Source: Hyparrhenia diplandra (lineage: Eukaryota; Streptophyta; Magnoliopsida; Poales; Poaceae). Taken from it: 64,000 nucleotides of DNA. The notes beneath the pieces are model-generated. The model searched no databases, had not been told where the DNA came from, and saw only the letters and a list, made by a program, of their open reading frames with translations. The DNA lies in the NCBI GenBank assembly GCA_015847255.1, contig JADLZK010011221.1:434001-498000 (forward strand), given 5' to 3'. Made by a program: the position numbers and the translations under genes. Below, piece by piece: positions 38,241 through 49,131 of this stretch (position 1 is its first letter; each line of letters opens with the position of its first letter).

Positions 38241-38767
38241 ACTAATTTTGGTTACTTGCTATCACAACTACAGAACTGGTTTTTGCCAAAACTATTTCAG
38301 CGCTAAAACTGTTAAAATCATATGATGAGAAAATCATTTCCACCACCGACATGGACTAGCAATGGCAAAGGCCATTGGTTGGGGGGCTCCCACCCAGGGT
38401 TCAAATCCTGGGTGCGACACATTATCTTGGATTTATTCCAGGATTTTCCGGCGCTGCGCATTAAGTGGTAGGCGACGTCACCGTCGACAGCGAGGCGCCT
38501 GCAGTGACTTCGTGAACTTCAAGATTGCTGGCTCCGTTCTTCGAAGGTGCTCATAGGGGTAGGTTTTGTGTACGTGTGTTCATAAGGGTGAGTGTGCGTG
38601 CGTGTTGTGCGTCTGCGTTGTACTGTGTAATCTAAAAAAAAAACCAACTAATTTTGGTTACTTGCTATCACAACTACATAACTGGTTTTTGCCAACACTA
38701 TTTCAGCGCTAAAACTGTTAAAATCAGATGATGAGAAAATCATTTCCACCACCGGCATGGACTAGCA
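38236..38767. repeat. 126-bp direct repeats flanking the SINE
   Basis: Left copy 38236-38361 and right copy 38642-38767 both start AACCAACTAATTTTGG and end ATGGACTAGCA. They differ at about four positions (about 97% identity by eye). The first 8 bases overlap the head of the minus-strand SINE that ends near 38240. Confidence 0.9.
38362..38641 (+). mobile_element. tRNA-derived SINE bounded by 126-bp direct repeats
   Basis: The 280-bp element has a tRNA-like head (GGCAAAGGCCATTGGTTGG, then B box GGTTCAAATCC), the family body (GACTTCGTGAAC, GGTGCTCATAGGGG, GTGAGTGTGCGTGCG) and an A tail. Directly abutting it are two copies of a 126-bp sequence, 38236-38361 and 38642-38767, with about four mismatches. 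Normal SINE target duplications are 7-20 bp. Confidence 0.85.
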
Positions 38768-38919
38768 CCTCCCCCTCCATGTTTGCTTGTTCGCTATGGA
38801 CAATGGATGGGTACTAAATGCCCATGTGTTGCCACACGATGGCGATGGCGATGGCATGCTACTGCCCTCCCTTTGCCATATGTTATTTTTCTCATTTCTC
38901 TCTCCCTGCTAACTCCCTC

Positions 38920-39230
38920 CACTACTACAAAATTAACTTTTACACGACGTTCGAAAAAATGGTCTCCGAGGTGTGTGGGCATTCTAACCGCCTCGGTTAA
39001 TGCATAGGATTAACCAAGATGACTACTTTTATTAACCAAGATTGTCATAATCAACCGCCTCACAAAGTCAATTTACGGAGGCGGTTAAAAATAACTGGCC
39101 CCTAAATCTATTAGCAGGGAGGTCGGCCTCTAAAAATACCCCCATTTCCAGAGGTCGACCACTCAAAAAGCCCGCTTAGCAAAATGTGGTTGAATGCATT
39201 AGAAGCCCATCTCAACCAGGTGACTAGTCA
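38920..39230 (+). mobile_element. CACTA transposon end
   Basis: CACTACTACAAAATT at 38920 is a typical CACTA terminal sequence. It is followed by subterminal AACCGCCTCGGTTAA and GGAGGCGGTTA motifs in both orientations to about 39090 and by GAGGTCGGCC motifs to 39165. The matching opposite end is not recognised downstream, so the element is partial or its extent is unknown. Confidence 0.6.
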
Positions 39231-40270
39231 CACTTATACCGAAAGTTAGGGTTTGGGCAACCATTCTTGCCTCTCTCACACAACCGTAGTCGTGCACTAT
39301 GCTTCGCCTCGTCCCACTTCGCGACCGCACTTTCACTCCACTCTCACACTCCGCACCATGCTTCCACTCCGCCGGGGCGGCCATACTTCCTTCTAGCCGC
39401 TCCCTTCTCTCCATTTCTCTTGCACGTGCATTTTCTCTCTCATGAGCATCGGAGGCCGTACCCCGCACCCGAGGTTGAGTCCATCGGGAGAGGGCACTAA
39501 GCGCGAGAAGGGTGCGAAGGCGCCCCTCGGTGCTTGGTGTGATGGTATACCTAGAGCAATGGAGGCCTTCAAGATTCGCCACAACTACGGCCCTAGTGCC
39601 CATGACATGAGCATAACCTCCCTCCTCCCTTCGCAAGAAGCAGGGGACCCCTAGCAAAGTGGGAACCCTCACTTGCCACAACAATATACAACCCCGACAC
39701 TCTCCACGCATCAGGCACCCATGATATAGGTGTGGTCTCGCAAATATTAGCGCTAGTGTGTTGGATGGGCACCACCTTAGGGTGGTGTTTTTTAAAAGAA
39801 GATATTTTAACCATCATCTCTTTATAGAAGCCAGCGGTGATAATAACTTATCACGTCAGTTGCAAATTGGTGGAGGTGACCTCGATGATCACCAACAAGG
39901 GTTAAAACTAATGGTGATGGGGTCTCTTGAGCTGGTCATGATGAGCATCCTACGCATAGTGTATATCCCATGGTCTCCTCAACAATGGTATGTTCACTAG
40001 GCAATTTGCCTTATCATCTCTCATCATCACTAACCACACACCCTCTACCGCCTATATGGTCTCTTTGATGCCCTCTTCTTCCTCCCCCTCACCACCATCA
40101 CCATGAACACCTATAGGTGCTTGAAGAGGATACTATGTTATTTCCACGAGGCACAAAATCAAGTGGGACTTCTTCCTAAATCTCTGCCTTTCTAAGTTAT
40201 GCGATCCTATGACATGCTCATGTTTTCAATGGAAAGCTTAAGATCTTGGTCTGTAGCCACTAACACTTTT
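39231..40270. other. No gene seen
   Basis: Overlapping ORFs at 39199-39817 on both strands have no recognisable domain. This may be the interior of the CACTA element that begins at 38920. Confidence 0.4.
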
Positions 40271-40276
40271 AGTGAC

Positions 40277-40400
40277 AATGGATGAGGCAAGTGTCGCCAC
40301 TTACTCCGCTTACCTAACAATGGATGAGGCAAGTGTCGTCACTTACTCCGCTTACCTAACAATGGATGAGGCAAGTCTCCTCACTTACTCCGCTTACCCC
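40277..40400 (+). repeat. Three tandem 42-bp units
   Basis: Units of 42 bp starting ACAATGGATGAGGCAAGT repeat almost three times. Because 42 is a multiple of three, they read as a 14-residue peptide repeat (TMDEASVATYSAYL) in an ORF that runs from the ATG at 40278 to 40628. No known protein is recognised, so I treat it as a repeat rather than a gene. Confidence 0.85.
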
Positions 40401-40689
40401 CACCACGCTTTGATCACTTGGTTCCTCTACATGCCTATCAAATCGATCATTGGTAGTGTGCTAGCACTATTGGGGAGGAAGAGGGTCAAGCAGATACCAA
40501 ATGACAACTTAGGAGTGATAGGAGAGACGATGTTCGAAAAAGAGAAGAAAGAAATAAAAATAAAACATGTTGACCCAATGATAGGTGGCCCTAGGTCCCA
40601 TGTATTAGTTTGTACTAAAAATAAATGAAGGAGCCAAAAAAATAAGGGATGTTGTTGGAGTCGAGAGCTGATTTTAGAGACCTAGAAAA

Positions 40690-42430
40690 CTAGGCTCCTA
40701 TTTTAGGGGCCACTTTTGGAGTTGCTTTGAAGGTTGGGAAATGGACTAAGGGGAAGGGCTCTCTAGCGAATGGGCGCTCCCTCGACCAAGCCCCTGGTGG
40801 CCGCCCTCCTCCCATTCGCCAGCCCATCCTCACATTCCCTTCTTCCTCTGCGAGCTCCTCACCTGCCCCGTCATGGGAACCCCCTGAGCCTCCCTCCACC
40901 CCTGCCCTTAGTCCTGCCAGTGGCGGCTGGCGTGCCGTCCTACCCGACGATGGGAGCACCCTCCATCATTGCGTGACCCCATGTAGCCATCCTAGTAGCA
41001 ACCGACGTCGGGGATGTTCGGCAGGCCTAGATCTAGGGTTGCACCGCCGTCACCAGGTGGCTTGATCGCGCTTAAGGCGCCCGACGGCCGCAGCTGGCCA
41101 CCGTGGATGTGCGGGGAGACGGTGGCTACCATGTGGGGCATCGCTGCCAACTCTAGGGCCTGTTGTCGTGGCCGCCTTTGCCGACAGTAGTGCCACCGCA
41201 GCTCCCCCGTCATGGCATTCTTCCCCTACTCTTGGACCTGTTCTCCCTACTGATGTCGGCCCTGCGAGCTCCGACGCTGGTCCTGGGGCTGTGGTGGAGT
41301 GCCGCGCTTCATAGGGATGTGGCAGTGGTGGCCGGGGAGCGCCATGCTTTTGCCGATGGGACTGCACCTCTCGTGCCCATCTCGTCGTCGGATGCTGCTA
41401 CCGCCCAACTTGTGCCTCTCTCGAGGACGGTGGACGAGCTAGCCATCATCGAGGATGCTCTAGGCCATAAGGATGAGTACGTCGATGCTTCGCCCCGACG
41501 TCGCCGGCCCACCCGCCTACCCCCGGCTCGACCCCGTCGCCGACCCATGTCGCCTCCCCATGCTATTCCTTCCACCTAGAGGGCCGCTCGGTGGGATGTT
41601 TGATGTACCGTTGTTAGGCGGATGACGATGACGACGTGTCCGGCGATGAGTTGCCCTCATCTTACCTGTAGGTCGCCTGTAGAAGGATGTCGTTGTGCCC
41701 TGGGTGGCACAACCGCTAGTTGGTCCTATTGTGGCTTTGATCCTTGGAGGCGTGGCTATTGGGTGGAGTAAGCCTCAGCGAAGACGAGGGAAGGGCGACC
41801 GACCACGTCCACAGCTAGTTTGCAGCATTCCTGTTCGACCAGTGGAAGGTTGTGTCCCTGCCGGCAATGCCCGGGACGCGGGTGGGAGGATGTCCGCCGC
41901 CAACGCCAGTGGGATGTAGGACATCCTTCCCACCGAGCGCCACCCATGATGTCTCTAGTGAAGCCTCGCACTAGCCAGCTATCGGCTCTACGGGGGATCC
42001 AGAAGCACTTTGGGATAGATGTTTCAATTACCTGTCTTACTCACACCGCGTGGCAACTTGTTGGCTACCCACGGTGTTGCCTGTGTTATCGTGGCCTCCA
42101 CCACCTCACTAGGGACTATAGGATGTCTAAGGTCATGGCAAGGTCTTCGGCGAGGGGGGGCCTACCTGCCATGACAGCAGGTGAGGGGGGCCGACCCACC
42201 ACGTCATGCTACTTGTGGATCATCACTAGCCTCCTAGTCTTGCCTAGGGGCCACAACGAAAGTGCCACGACAGCATCGGTAGGCCTCGACGCCATCGACA
42301 TCGTAGGCGGCGGTGACGACATCATACGCCAATGCATGACGCTATGGAGGCACCGGAGGACCACGCCGACATCGCCATGACCTTTGTCCCCGAGGTTTCT
42401 TGCTCCTCGGTGTTGGCCTTCCATTAGAAC
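40690..42430 (+). pseudogene. LINE ORF1 (gag-like) remnant with zinc knuckles
   Basis: A GC-rich, proline- and arginine-rich + strand region with many frames. At about 42010-42135 it encodes the signature of plant LINE ORF1: DRCFNYLSYSHRVATCWLP, then after a frameshift CCLCYRGLHHLTRDYRMSK. This corresponds to the tandem CCHC zinc knuckles that bind element RNA. Arg/Pro-rich stretches at 41490-41579 fit the variable linker. Stops and frameshifts make it nonfunctional. No endonuclease or RT follows before 42480, so it is a 5' piece of a LINE. Its exact left border is unclear. Confidence 0.65.
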
Positions 42431-42789
42431 CAACACCATCAAGGTTGAGTTTGATTGCTCGTCAAATGATTTTCCATAAGGAAAAAATTATTCATCTAAT
42501 TCTACTTGAGTCTTGATCCAAAACCGATGGTATGAATTAACTTGTCTCCGCACTGTGGTATGCCCAAATTATTTTTCTTATCGGATGCCCGATATTTTTC
42601 TTTTGGTTAATTGATTCATTCACAAGATTACAGGGACAATAACTGTACTACCATGGGGGATAAACAAAAAGCACATCCTGCATTTAGTTACATAACAAAC
42701 ATCATCGGACAAGGTATGCTTCATTATATTGCACTTGGTCGGGCTTTTATCAAAATTTTATATCGAAGCCATAACACCGACTATATAAT

Positions 42790-43004
42790 ATCACAATAGA
42801 GACAAATACCAGGAAGATGAACCGAATGATGAAGAGAAGAAAAAGAGGGAAGAGAGAAATAGAAAACAAAGGGAATACCACGCATTAAAAAGGGCCGAGG
42901 AAACCAACGAACAGAGAGAAGAGCGGAATAGAAAGCAACGTGAATACCGAGCAAGGAAAAAAAACACCAAAGAATATGAATGGATCCTAATCATGGTAAC
43001 CTAA
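42790..43004 (+). pseudogene. Charged repeat ORF, probably from a Helitron replicase N-terminus
   Basis: An open frame without ATG encodes two copies of a basic/acidic motif: EERNRKQREYHALKRAEE and EERNRKQREYRARKKN, ending at a stop near 43006. Such Arg/Glu-rich repeats precede the helicase-like N domain in grass Helitron proteins as I remember them, but nothing further of that protein is here. It could also be an unrelated low-complexity protein. Confidence 0.4.
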
Positions 43005-43012
43005 TATGCTCA

Positions 43013-43613
43013 TCTATACTATTCTAAATTCATGTGAGTGCATCCAAAGTGAGTGACACTCTTAATTTTTTATATTAGTAGTAGAGATGCACCTAGAACC
43101 TATGTCCGGGTTGCACGGACATTAAAATGACAGATGCAAAGTACACATGAGCCGCCATCTCTAATAGAAAAATCACTACAAGAAAGTTTAGGGAAGGAAA
43201 ATGATGATCCAAATGAGTCCCTAGATTGACTACATAGGAATGATAAGTATGTCGTGAAACAACGACCAACATTGATGACTTTGCATAATGAGAGTCCAAA
43301 CGGTACCGTAATTAATACTGGTATGCTGCCATCTAACTACAATGAGACATTTGTATGATTTCAGTGGTAGAAAATGTGGTAATCTCTTGTGTACAATGGT
43401 TGCCAGGTACCCCCTCAAGCACTACCCAATTGCTCGTAAGACAAAAACGGTACATAAATATAAATATGGATGAGACAAACTGTAACAAGAGCATTGTATG
43501 CATGGTCATATACAATTGTGAAAGTTAAACTAAGAAAAAAATATCACCATTTAGTTCTTTTCATATGCATCTTTAAAATAAGGCCGTAGATGTTAGCACG
43601 GGCATTATACTAG
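43013..43613 (+). mobile_element. Small non-autonomous Helitron, 601 bp
   Basis: The 5' end TCTATACTATTCTAAA follows host A (43012). The 3' end is ATTATACTAG (to 43613) with host T after it, preceded by a GC-rich GCCGT...CACGGGC stem. Ends differ from the TCTTACTATT family, so this is another Helitron subfamily. Inside, at 43173, CACTACAAGAAAG looks like a CACTA end. Confidence 0.7.
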
Positions 43614-45244
43614 TATATATAAGGTATAAGTAGGTTGGGCTTGGGCCAACACACTAGGCCACTCCTCTGGCCCATGATGGCTCACCTTACTAGCCCATGT
43701 TAGTCTAGACACAAGGTCAACTAGGTCATGTCATGGTTGGGGTGATCCTCATGCAAGCTTATTTATTTGCCCATCTATTCAACCCATGTTAAAACCAAAG
43801 TAAAACACACTAACACACTACTTGAAAGCATTGTCACACATATTTTACCAACTCCTTCTCTCATTCCAATTACTTCTACCACTCAATGACTTCACAATCT
43901 CCATGCACTGTCACAATTTTTGGAGGACCCTCCCTGTCACACCTCACGCCACTTGACAACATCTGTCACGCCAGCATATTTTGTCAGGTTCTATATCCAG
44001 CTAGTAACGCCTACAAATATCTACTCCTACTCGATGCCTTCTACAAATATCTACTCATCCCCTCATTCTTTCCCTTATCCCACACCCTGCCCTCTCTCCA
44101 TCATCCACCAACTTTTATCGATGCCACCACCTCTTTAACAACTTCGATCTAGCGAAATAGCAAGAACCAGTGGATGCTTCATGGGAAGGCTGATATAGGT
44201 AAAGGTTGTGGAGTGTAGCAAGATTAGTTTCCTTATCAATTATAGAGCAAGATGCGAGGCAACAGGGGATTTCCATGCTAACATTAGAGTTTACACATCG
44301 ACGATGATATTGATTGCAAATGAGGTGGTCGCTAGACAACCGGGTATGATTATTGTGATTATGTATTGTCTTAAAAATTTATTTTATGGTATGCATGCGT
44401 TTTGCAATGTTTTGACTACCGTGATTAGTCCTATGCCGCTTCGGATTGGGTAGCTGGACACTAAGGAGGCTCGTTTTGTGAGATCAAGGTAGTTTTTGTA
44501 GTTTCCAAATCTTTCATGCACTATAAATCTCATGTTTCTTGTACCACATCTTGGTTTCAAGGGTGTGCTTCACCCTCTTCTTCACCTCTATTTCCCCATT
44601 TTGCTCACCAATCCTCTGGCTTGTCTATCGTTGCTCCCTTTGCGTCTAATAGTACACCTAGGTGGTTTACTTGTGAGTCGGTCCTTTTCACCCTGGTAAT
44701 ATCCCCAAGCCATCAAGAGATCAGCATGTGAATCATGGGTTCCAGGACAAAGTGGGAGCTTGATTCAGGCGTTTTAGATATGTGAATTATTGGTTCTAGG
44801 CAAAATAAAACCCTGACTCATACATTTTTATGGTGGTTCTTGGCATAGCACTACATAGTGGGGAACTTGGGCTTTTTTTCGCTTGTGCCAAACACCAACA
44901 ATTAGTGGATTTTGTTAGATCTACCTATCTATTTTCATCCTAACTAAAGTCCACTCATGGACATATCAAATGACAAGGAGGGGTCAGGGTATGGCCTAGG
45001 TTGGTTCTAAAGAAGTTAGATTAATCCTCCAATTCCTTTTTCTTGTTGCATATAGGTCCCTAAATTTATGAAAATACGCTTTTTAACCCGCTAAATTTTC
45101 CAAGTGTTTGATGAGAGGTCTCCCATGTTATTATCTCCTCACTTATGTTACATGCTAGTTGTGCGCTGAGTTGACACCCCATTTATGGGCCTTTTCTACT
45201 CCTTGTCTTTAATTGCATCCATGATTTGCGCGGCTGGATGAGAC
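43614..45244. other. No gene; small inverted repeat at the right end
   Basis: No supported gene. Between about 45050 and 45430 the segments around 45050-45180 and 45290-45425 are inverted relative to each other (GAGAAATACGCTTTTTAA-type motif), forming a foldback of about 380 bp that overlaps the outer edge of the large inverted repeat. Confidence 0.5.
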
Positions 45245-45525
45245 CATTGCTCTATATTGTATCTTGTTTGCCCATGAAGTGACTATGTTACCACACATAG
45301 TCAACATGCCACACAGATGAGGACATACTGATAGGAACTAGGACTTCTCTCGAATTACTTAACAAGATTTAGTGGCTTAAAAGTGTATTTCTCATAAACT
45401 TAGGGGCCTCGGTGTAATATGGGGAAAACATTTGACAAGTGGTGTAAAAGGCGTGACAGCAAGGGCTGCCAGTGGCGTGGCCGCGAGCGGCGGCTAGGGA
45501 CAAAGTGGCAGGAGGTGGTGGCGGC

Positions 45526-45564
<39 letters not shown>

Positions 45565-47116
45565 CTCTTAAAAGTGAGAGCTAGGGTTTAAAGTCTCTAG
45601 ACTATTCATTTCTTGATTGCAACGATTACAAGGTCTTAATATTTACAAGACTTAGTCGCTAAGCAATCTCAGGAGATCCTTATAGTACTCGGATTCTCCT
45701 TTCCATCTAGCAAACTTAACTCCCTATCTTAATCAACTCTTTTCTAATCCAACTTGGACTCAATATGGTAGTTGACGATGGAACCGGCGGCGGCTGCTGG
45801 TGGCTGCTGCATCCCTACCTTCTCCTCCTAGTGCACGCCGCGAGTCCCGCCTGGTGCAGCGGCAACGCCACCTTCTTCTTGGGCCTGTCTTGGCCCGTTG
45901 TCTCCACCGAGGTTCACGGCCCCGCGTTAGGGCGTGTGACATGTGGCCACTTCTTGAAACTTATACATATTTTGTCTGATATATAAAAAGAAGGAGTAGC
46001 ACACTTTTTCGCCAGATCTATTCCAAAGAGTTCCACGCATTCTTGTTTTTGTTTGTAGTACCGTGAAATTTAGCCATCCAAAAGGTTGGTTAAGTGGCTT
46101 CACGCATGTTCGTGGCATGGCTCGTCGTGGCAACCTTTTGTGTGCCTGCTTTACTATGCTTGGCGAGAACCGTCGCCTGACTGCTGCACTTTTGCAATTT
46201 ATCTCGTACGTAAGCTGCACCCTTTCATGGCCACACAAATAATTGAGAACTGCCCGGCCGTCTGTCATCCTTTGCATGGTGCTGCGTGCCATTTAGCTTG
46301 CACGTAAGTTCTGCACGCTGCATGGCCTCAAGTAAACTGCCCGTGCACGTAAGCCACGTAAGCTGGCCACGTACGTGAACAAGCAGATCCATGCAAACTT
46401 GAGTTCATCGTCATCCATGACTCGATCGAGGCCACACACAATCCCATATAGATATAGCAAGATCAGTTACAATAGCATACGTGTGTGCTTGCGTTCTTGA
46501 TGAATGCATTTTGGCTTTTGTTTTTCCAAAAGTACTCGGGCTTTATTACTATTTTAAGATAAAGCTCAAAGAGTTTATGCAACACACCACATTGTACAAA
46601 TGTTCGGTATGTAGAAGTCACATTAGCACTGCCGTGCCGTCGTCGATCGTGGGATATATAATATATATATATATGGGATAGACACTGATCATGAGGAACG
46701 TCTGGGCCGGGACTCGAGCGAAAAGCCCCGTTGTCGATCTCGCTGGCTCCAAACACGGCAAACTCGTCAGTTCTTTGTTGAAGAGTGAGGTGATCGATCG
46801 TATCCAAACTTCTCTTGTCGTAGCCGATCTACGTACACGACACACATATATAGATGTAAGCTGACAAAATGCAAGCAAGCGTGTTACCAAGACACACATC
46901 ACACAGGTCCGTTCGGAAACATTGCGGCGACCTAGTCAACTTTATGGACCAAAAGCCATGCCTCCTGCAGCGTTGTTTTCTCGCAAGGAACGCCACGTCC
47001 ACACACACATGTTACCATGCCAAGATCCGGTTGCTGCTGCGATGCACCACCTGCGACCTCCGTCCCGTTTCAAGTATGCACACACACGCCACGCCACGCC
47101 ACGCCACGCCACGCCA
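45245..47116. repeat. Left arm of a long inverted repeat
   Basis: This arm aligns by eye at roughly 80% to the reverse complement of 49132-50480. Matching anchors include GATGAATGCATTTTGGCTTT, AGTTCTTTGTTGAAGA, GGACCAAAAGCCATGCCT, GCAGCGTTGTTTTCTC and GGAACGCCACGTCCAC. It ends inward in a (CACGC)n run (47085-47115), mirrored by (GGCGT)n at 49132 in the other arm. About 500 bp at 45435-45935 has no counterpart in the right arm. Confidence 0.9.
45435..45935 (-). mobile_element. Insert in the left arm: (GA)n tract and LTR-like sequence
   Basis: Present only in the left arm. It contains a (GA)16-like tract at about 45528-45560, then sequence that on the minus strand reads like the transcribed part of a Copia-type LTR (CTTGTAAATATTAAGACC, CTTGTAATCGTTGCAATC). 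No clear LTR ends or target duplication were found. Confidence 0.4.
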
Positions 47117-49131
47117 GCGTGCATCGCGTCAAAACGAGAACGTAATCGCTTATGCCATCGGCGGTAAGAAACTACAAGGAGGCCGGGCGGCCGGGATCAC
47201 GCACACCCACCGGCGTTTACGAAGTTATGAGCCCCGGATTTCGCTGCTGGTTCGGCGTTGACAGTTGAAGCCTTGATGGACCCCTGGCACGGCACGCTCG
47301 CCGCCACAGGTGGCGAGCTCGCAGGCAACCAAGCGTCAGGCCATGGCCGCCACGACTCGGCTCCGGAGAGCGACAGCTCGATCCGGCCGCGTGCCGGCAA
47401 CAACTGCCGCCTGCCCGGCCGCGACTCGGCCACGAGTGCCGGGCCAATCGCGTGTGCCAGCGTGTGGCCGCGGCATCAGTAGTTGGTGCGGTTTTGGAGA
47501 TACTATACGTTCGGTGCCCCTGGTTTCAAAACTGGGATTAGAAACTTGGGAAATTTTCGCTGGGGCTGTTCATTTCCACGCCTCGCGTGCGTACACGCTG
47601 GTCCAGATTCGATTGACTTTGCGTACGAAATTAAATATGCACACGGTCAGCGCTTGACATTTCTGAACGGGTCCGGATACCGCTAGGTTCATCGATCTCA
47701 GCCGCAGTGCTTATTTGCATTGTATACGTGTCCGGGAGATGAAGGTAGACGGTCAAGAAAGTTTGGTCCTTTTTTCTCTCGGTTTTCTATGCGAATTCAA
47801 GGAAAAGCACGGTAGGATTTTACATTGACCGGCGCTGGGTTCGTCGAGTACTCAGGTCTCACAACGTGTAACGTCGTAGCTGCACCACGTGCCACGTATA
47901 TGTAGTACCAATGTGTCAATCGAAATGAACTCATCCTTGGAAGAATACGAGTCGGGTGATGCAGTGAACATGTATATATATATTTATATGCACTAAAACA
48001 ACGGGTCTCATCAACCATTTCCGCAATTGAAGCATTGTAACGTCTTGCGCGCACACTGACTGTGCATGCATCTGATGACGCCTACCAAATATTACTATAC
48101 TACTTGCATCGTAGAGACGACAATCGGCCTGCTAATGGGGCGGGGCCAAACGGGGTTTTGGGGCGGGTTCTAATATGGAGTGTGTACAAAAGTGAAACGG
48201 ATTTGTCTATATTAGGGGCGGGCGGGTTTGTCTATGTTGCGGGCGGGTTTGTCTATCTTGGCGGGCGGGGCGGGTTGGGGCGGGCGGGACTTGGGCCGTC
48301 TCCGTGGACGCTCTTGGTTGGGGAAGGAGAAGACGGGCCGCTGCCAACCCGGCTCCATCGGGCGGGCGGGGCGGGGGGCGGGGCGGGGCGGGGTGGGGCG
48401 GGTTGAGGGAGATCATTTTGCGGGCGGGCGGGACTTGGGGCGCGTCTCCGGATCGTTTTTTGGTTGGGGAAGGAGAAGACGGGCCGTTACCAACCCCGCA
48501 CCATCGGGCGGGGTGGGGCGGGTTGAGGAGATCATTTTGCGGGGCGGGGCGAGTTGAGCAGATTGTTTTATGGAGCGGGCGGGGCGGGTGAACCGACTCA
48601 TTATTTGCGGGTGGGGCGGGTTCGAGAGGGTTTGCCTCGGTGTCACGCTGGAGACGACATTTATACGATAGGCTATGCATGCTGATTTTACACTGAAGGC
48701 AGGCGGGTTTTACATTGAATAGATGATAAAAAACTCGAAAACTACCCGCGTTTTAAATTATATAGTTCGTTTAACTTTTTTGACCCTAAATTTGACCACT
48801 CGCCTTATCCAAAAAACTCGTGGAAACTTCAGAATTTTATATTTCTTATATTAAATAAGAACATTACTGTGAACGTTTGACTATACATATAACCAATTAC
48901 ATACAAATCCATCGAATTCAGATTCAGCCTTCGGAGTTTCCTTTCGGCAAAAGTTTAGCCCTTTCACATTGAATTTTGTTGAAGAATCCTTTCACATTGA
49001 CATTGAATCTTTGATGCCAATTAGGAATAATAAGCATAGGCTAATTACACAAACTGAGGGTAATTTATGAGACGAATCTAATTAGTGCATGATCCACAGT
49101 AAATTAACATTTGCTAATGATGGACTAATTA
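47117..49131. other. Spacer of the long inverted repeat
   Basis: The 2 kb loop between the arms holds no recognisable gene. 47190-47480 is GC-rich with overlapping ORFs of no known family. 48130-48625 is the G-rich minisatellite. 49015-49130 (GACGAATCTAATTAG, ACATTTGCTAATGATGG) matches the interior of common grass MITEs. Confidence 0.6.
48130..48625 (+). repeat. G-rich GGGCGGGGC minisatellite with long-period repeat
   Basis: Dense GGGCGGG, GGGGCGGGG and GGGTGGGGC runs meet the pattern for G-quadruplexes many times over. Superimposed is a longer unit of about 120-150 bp: TTGGTTGGGGAAGGAGAAGA occurs at about 48315 and again at about 48461, each followed by CGGGCCG and a CCATCGGGCGGG segment. 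ORFs here are low-complexity artefacts. Confidence 0.85.

Noticed and set aside
38362..38430. Possible tRNA gene (A-box and B-box motifs)
   Set aside because: It is the head of a SINE: no acceptor stem or proper cloverleaf, and the same body and tail follow as in other family members. The same applies to 25690-25757.
48062..48680. Several Gly/Arg- or Pro-rich ORFs
   Set aside because: They are readings of the G-rich minisatellite and have no domain.
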